Assembly: GCF_037042905.1 (NCBI RefSeq)
Contig: NC_087246.1
Span: forward strand, 35,830,001 to 35,894,000
Source of the DNA: Lytechinus pictus
Lineage: Eukaryota > Echinodermata > Echinoidea > Temnopleuroida > Toxopneustidae
Reading direction: 5' to 3'
Length of the DNA: 64,000 nt
Each line of letters opens with the position of its first letter. Within the stretch, counting starts at the first letter, position 1. The notes beneath the pieces were generated by a model, which saw nothing but the letters and a program-made list of their open reading frames with translations, searched no databases and was not told the origin of the DNA. Positions 60,071 to 64,000 of this stretch are shown here, piece by piece. The position numbers and the translations under genes are program-made.

Positions 60071-60359
60071 TTAATACATAAAAGTTAACAAGTGGGTATA
60101 CTGGATTATTTTTGTTATTGCATTGATCAAAGACAGATCCAAAACTGCTAAAAGCATTATACATTGCACTATCCTTAGAGCTAGATTGTGTGCATAATCC
60201 AGTCAAAAGTGACATCTAGTACCATCAGTGGTGTAACGAGTGGCACGTGCCCCCCCCCCCCCCCCCAAAAAAAAAAAAAAAAAAAAAAATTATAGTAAAA
60301 ATAATAATAATAAATAAATAAATAAAAAGAATAAAAGATTTTTAAAAAATATTGAATTA

Positions 60360-60540
60360 AAATTGAAATTGAAATTGAAACTTTATTTATTACCGCAATC
60401 TTCATAAAAAACATACAAATCAAGAAGTATAAATATTTCAATAAAATACATTATAACAAAAGTGAGTATATTTAAGAATAGTGGAAGGATCACTGAAAAG
60501 TTACAAGGAACTTATAAATTAGTGATCCTGAAATTAACAG
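60360..60540 (-). mobile_element. Possible LINE 3' tail, minus orientation
   Basis: Repeated attgaa units followed by actttatttattaccgcaatc, resembling the complement of a LINE 3' end. It is absent from the equivalent place in the other pair spacers. Confidence 0.35.
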
Positions 60541-61842
60541 GTAAAATAAAGTAAATTAAAATAAAGTAAAATTAAATAAAGTAAAATAAAATTAAAACGG
60601 GGGAAAGGGAGAGAAAGACCGGGAAAGAAAAAGATTAGCTTGGGGCCTATGTGTTCACTCCTCCCGGAGCACGCATTGCCTGTTAAATTCCATACATATT
60701 TCCCTTCCAAGGGGATTAAATGGCGCTTAAAACATTCCGTTTTCAAATCGATATCAAATGTTTCTCCTCGCGCTTCGAACTCTCGTTATTTTATTCAGTG
60801 ACATACGCATCTTTTTTATGATTACTAAGTGCTTAAAAATGTTCCCTTTTTAGGATTGAATATAAAAAAAAAATCAGCTCGCGCTTCGTGCCCGCCTTTG
60901 TTTATTATAAAGATTAATTTCTAAAGACAGCCCTTTCAAAATGTCAAAATTTTTAAAAAAAATTTCAGCTTACGCTTCGCGCTCGAGTAATTTGATTAGT
61001 GAAACACCGTGATCTTCATGAATTCTTAAACAGTCCTTAAAATGTGTCCCTTTTCGAATCCTGTATAATTTTATCTTCTTCTTCTTCTTCTGGAAACAGT
61101 ACAGTCCACCGTCTGGTGTATTGTCGTACTGGTGATCATTTATATCAAATAGTTTTATTCATAATACTATGAATTGATATTCATTTATCATACTGTTGCT
61201 TTATAAGGAGGAACGTACACATAAAACGTAAAGTAATTGACATCGATATAAGAAATAAAAGATTATGGTCATCTTAACCGCGGCTCTGACACACCATCCG
61301 TTAAATCATCATTGATTCTAAAAGAAAAAGAACGACATAAGACCTCTTTGTATATTCCCATTTCTTCATAATGATTCATAATAGACTAAAACACCAGTCA
61401 ATTCGCTGTATTTTCAAATGAAAACATGGAAACAAGAAATCTGTCGCCAAATGACTCTCATTGTTTCGTTTAGTGTCAAAGGTAAAGGAAACAAGATAAT
61501 TAATAGACCGTGTCAAGTACATTTAGGTGAGAGAGAAAGAGAAAGAGAGGGGGGTCCTTGGATCTCAATACAAACGTATTAGTTGGTCGTTTACTCGTTT
61601 TGTTTGTTTATTCTTTTTATTTTAACCTTTCAAATGGTTAACTTCCTCTTAATGGTATAGATATTAATTACGCATATAATTAGAAACGAAAATCGTAATG
61701 ACAGTTTTACCTATCACAAACAAATTACGCAAAATGTCCTTTTGTTCAAATCTTAAACTGTCATAATTATCATATCATATTGTAATCTCGCAATCGTGAA
61801 AGACAAACATTTCCTACCTAAATTTTGATTATGTCGAAATAC

Positions 61843-61850
61843 TATAAAAG
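61843..61850 (+). promoter_or_regulatory. TATA box of gene J
   Basis: TATAAAAG 95 nt upstream of the gene J start codon, in type 1 context (actataaaagggga). Confidence 0.8.
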
Positions 61851-61937
61851 GGGAAAAATACAGTCATTAATCACTCACCCATCAGCATTCGAAATACCTT
61901 TTTTTTTCAAAGCTCTTGACTCAGCAAAACTCCTGAA

Positions 61938-63866
61938 ATGGCTCAATCGGTAAGTACAATCTTATTTTTCCAATTATTCCAGCAGAAACTGTTTAAACTG
62001 CGTAAACCTGATTTAGTTTTAACTGGATATAATAAGAAAAAAAGAATGAATTTGATGACATGGATTTTGAATTCTTTCTGAAAATGTTGACAGTGAAATA
62101 GAAATAGATATCTGTATTATACCAAAACAGAGGTTTTTTATGATCTCACAATTCGGGGTATACCTTTATGGTTTTGTCCGCCAATGGTATATGCTATTAA
62201 ATTCCATTTATTTTAATCATTAGGTTTATAATCTTTGAATTCCTTCAATTTTACAATTTTTATATTTTTTATGTTATATCTTTTTTTATTCCATTCAATT
62301 ATCACTCTTCATCCTGTTTTATTTTATTACTTATTTTGCTCATTTATTCCTTTCCCTTTTTTGGGGGTTGTTATTTCTCTTCCGAGATCTATTTGTAAAG
62401 AAATAAAGTCTAATTTTAATGAACAAGGGAACTGACCCGAAAAGATCCTTAAAGTTGTTTCCAAAAAGACAGTCTTACCTAAATTTCAATTAATTCTTTG
62501 ATTATTTACGTTATCATTTAAACTATGATGTTAGTCAGTTAGAGTATACAAATGAATTGAATATTTTATTTATTTTCCTTTCTACAGGTAAAAACATTCT
62601 GCGTTTGTTTGTGTCTCGTTGCAGTTTTTGCGATGGCAGTCAAAGGTATATATTTTTTTAATTTTTCATTTAAAAATCAATAGAGAAAAAGAGGGATTTA
62701 TCGAAATTTGCAGATATATTTCTCATTTGGGTATATATCATGATCAGTTTGAAATCGCTTTTATATATGATACATGTATGTTTGGGGGATGTTAATTTTT
62801 TTTCCACATTACACAACAAAACTTGTAAATTTGTTCATTTTGGTGCAATAATTTTGGTTTTATCATGATGGTGCAGATCATTATTGCACAATATAAATCA
62901 TAGGTTTGTTACAGTGGCGTACAGACGGGGGGGGGTTCTTGGAACGCTTGCTACCCTCATTTTTTTTACGAACAAGACAAAAAGGAAAGGAAAGAAAGAG
63001 AGTTGGATGAAATATATTATTTTCTTAATATTATGTCAAAATCTATCACAAAATAGGAATTTGAGAATAAAAATGACGACACTTTTGCTCTCTCGCTTCG
63101 CTCGCTCGAAACTTTTATATATATAAAAAAAATTCCCGATACGCCATATCTTGCCACCTCAATTTTTTTGGCTTAAATCTCCACTGGTTATTTATTTGTG
63201 TTACTGGTAAATTCAACGAAAAATCATGATTTGATAATTTCCTTCATTTTTAGCACAAACTACCGATCGCACTGCACAGTTTGAAGCCCTATGTGACAGA
63301 TACAGGCAGGTGGTTGACACGTGTGAAGAAGACCTAAGAGGACTTCTTACTCTTACTGAACAGGAATTGTTTGATGGAACTGAGAATAATATGGTGTGTC
63401 TGGTAAAGGAAGGAGAACAGAATAGCGCTGAAGCCTGTGAAATCTTGGAAAAAATTTGCCTTGAAGTTGTCGACTGTTCCTCTACAGGTAAGTATCTTCA
63501 AATCTCCTAATGCCATATATAACGATTTTTTTAAGTACTTTTGTTGACACTCTGTGATATCGTCCAAAACATTTATTTATTTATGTAATGCAAAATATCC
63601 CTCTTCTTAATAAAACAAACGAAAGTTATCATAATCTCTCCATTTTCCGAAATATGAAAAAAACGATCTATGATATTTCAAAGTAATTAGACATTATCCT
63701 TAAATATATATCAATGTTTACATGATATGTATTTCGATTAATCATAAGAGTTTCTTCGTATGTTAATAATGAATGTAATTATATTTCGTTACTTGCAGCT
63801 CGTTTTAGACGTTCTTCGTCTGTCTCTGCCGAATCGTCATCCGTTGAATCAAGTGAAACAGACTGA
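61938..63866 (+). CDS. Gene J: secreted six-cysteine peptide precursor, type 1
   Basis: Exons: 61938-61949, 62588-62645, 63254-63487 and 63799-63866. The precursor is 123 aa. It has a signal peptide (core FCVCLCLVAVFAMAVKA), six core cysteines, type 1 residues with Thr66 and Lys75, the R-F-R-R site and the 17-residue tail. It is the only type 1 copy on the plus strand; promoter, exons and 3' flank are all type 1, so the whole gene is in the opposite orientation to A, B, E and G. The window ends before a polyadenylation signal. Translation into intron 3 would end within a few codons. Confidence 0.85.
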
Positions 63867-64000
63867 GGAGGTCATCGAAGGTCAATGGTCGAAACACAGT
63901 ACCCATCTTTGCCTTGAGTCGTAGTGTGTACGAAAATCACTTTTTCATTCTACTTTAATATAAAAAAAAAATTAAGAGTCTCTTTCATTCACTAATATCT

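Larger units (their letters stand above)
58790..61842. promoter_or_regulatory. Divergent promoter region between I and J
   Basis: It is the reverse complement of the organisation in the other pairs: type 2 upstream block on the left, type 1 on the right. A C/CT/CA tract lies at about 59079-59142, a C-run/A-run pair at 60250-60289, the 'gcgcgaag' repeats at about 60760-60990, and the (TTC)n insert at about 61075-61135. It is enlarged by the 59477-60070 element and a minus-strand LINE-like tail at about 60360-60540. Confidence 0.6.

Noticed and set aside
3455-63866. Identification as SpTrf (185/333) genes
   Set aside because: SpTrf genes have two exons and encode Gly- and His-rich proteins with few cysteines; here there are four exons and a six-cysteine core.
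1-64000. tRNA, rRNA or prokaryotic features
   Set aside because: I found no cloverleaf-like tRNA or rRNA segment by reading; the introns, TATA boxes and retroelement tails indicate a eukaryotic locus. A tRNA-scan program could not be run.

Overview
This is a eukaryotic nuclear window. It is AT-rich, its genes have GT-AG introns and TATA-box promoters, and it carries dense microsatellites, LINE 3' tails and many small inverted-repeat transposons. The repeat style (about 600 bp elements with TTAA target duplications, 'gcggatcc...' elements, long CT/CA tracts) suggests a marine invertebrate deuterostome, most likely an echinoderm. That assignment is from memory of repeat style and is low confidence.

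The only protein genes I can support belong to one tandem family of small secreted proteins, which I do not recognise. There are ten loci, called A to J here: A(-), B(-), C(+), D(+), E(-), F(+), G(-), H(+), I(-), J(+). Each intact copy has four coding exons of 12, 58, 234 and 68-83 nt (intron phases 0, 1, 1) and encodes 123-128 aa. The protein is a 24-residue signal peptide, a 77-residue core with six cysteines (C-x9-C-x24-C-x12-C-x6-C-x5-C), an Arg-Phe-Arg-Arg furin-type site, and an acidic Ser/Glu tail. Eight copies look intact (B, C, E, F, G, H, I, J). A has lost exon 4 and D has lost exon 1 and its promoter.

The array is built of head-to-head pairs: B/C, E/F, G/H and I/J, with 2.1-3.2 kb between start codons. 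Each pair joins one type 1 copy (Q42, L57, E61, G65, N69) and one type 2 copy (L/E42, S57, S/N61, E65). In B/C, E/F and G/H the type 1 gene is on the minus strand; in I/J the arrangement is flipped. A and D look like survivors of two more pairs whose partners were deleted. Gene I appears chimeric, with a type 2 front and a type 1 exon 4 and 3' flank.

Layout: 1-3200 is a foldback element and a 222-bp-period minisatellite that abuts broken gene A. 3455-5478 is gene A. 5500-12000 is a decayed spacer with several elements, including a heat-shock-element cluster. 12-18.5 kb is pair B/C. 18.5-29.3 kb is a spacer containing truncated gene D and nested elements. 29.3-39 kb is pair E/F, with a 3.4 kb terminal-inverted-repeat element in F intron 3. 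39-44.3 kb is a spacer. 44.3-50.1 kb is pair G/H. 50.1-56.7 kb is a spacer nearly identical to the D-E spacer. 56.7-63.9 kb is pair I/J.

The array is the best candidate here for an undescribed system: a young, recombining family of TATA-driven, secreted, cysteine-rich and probably proprotein-processed peptides. Its function is unknown.
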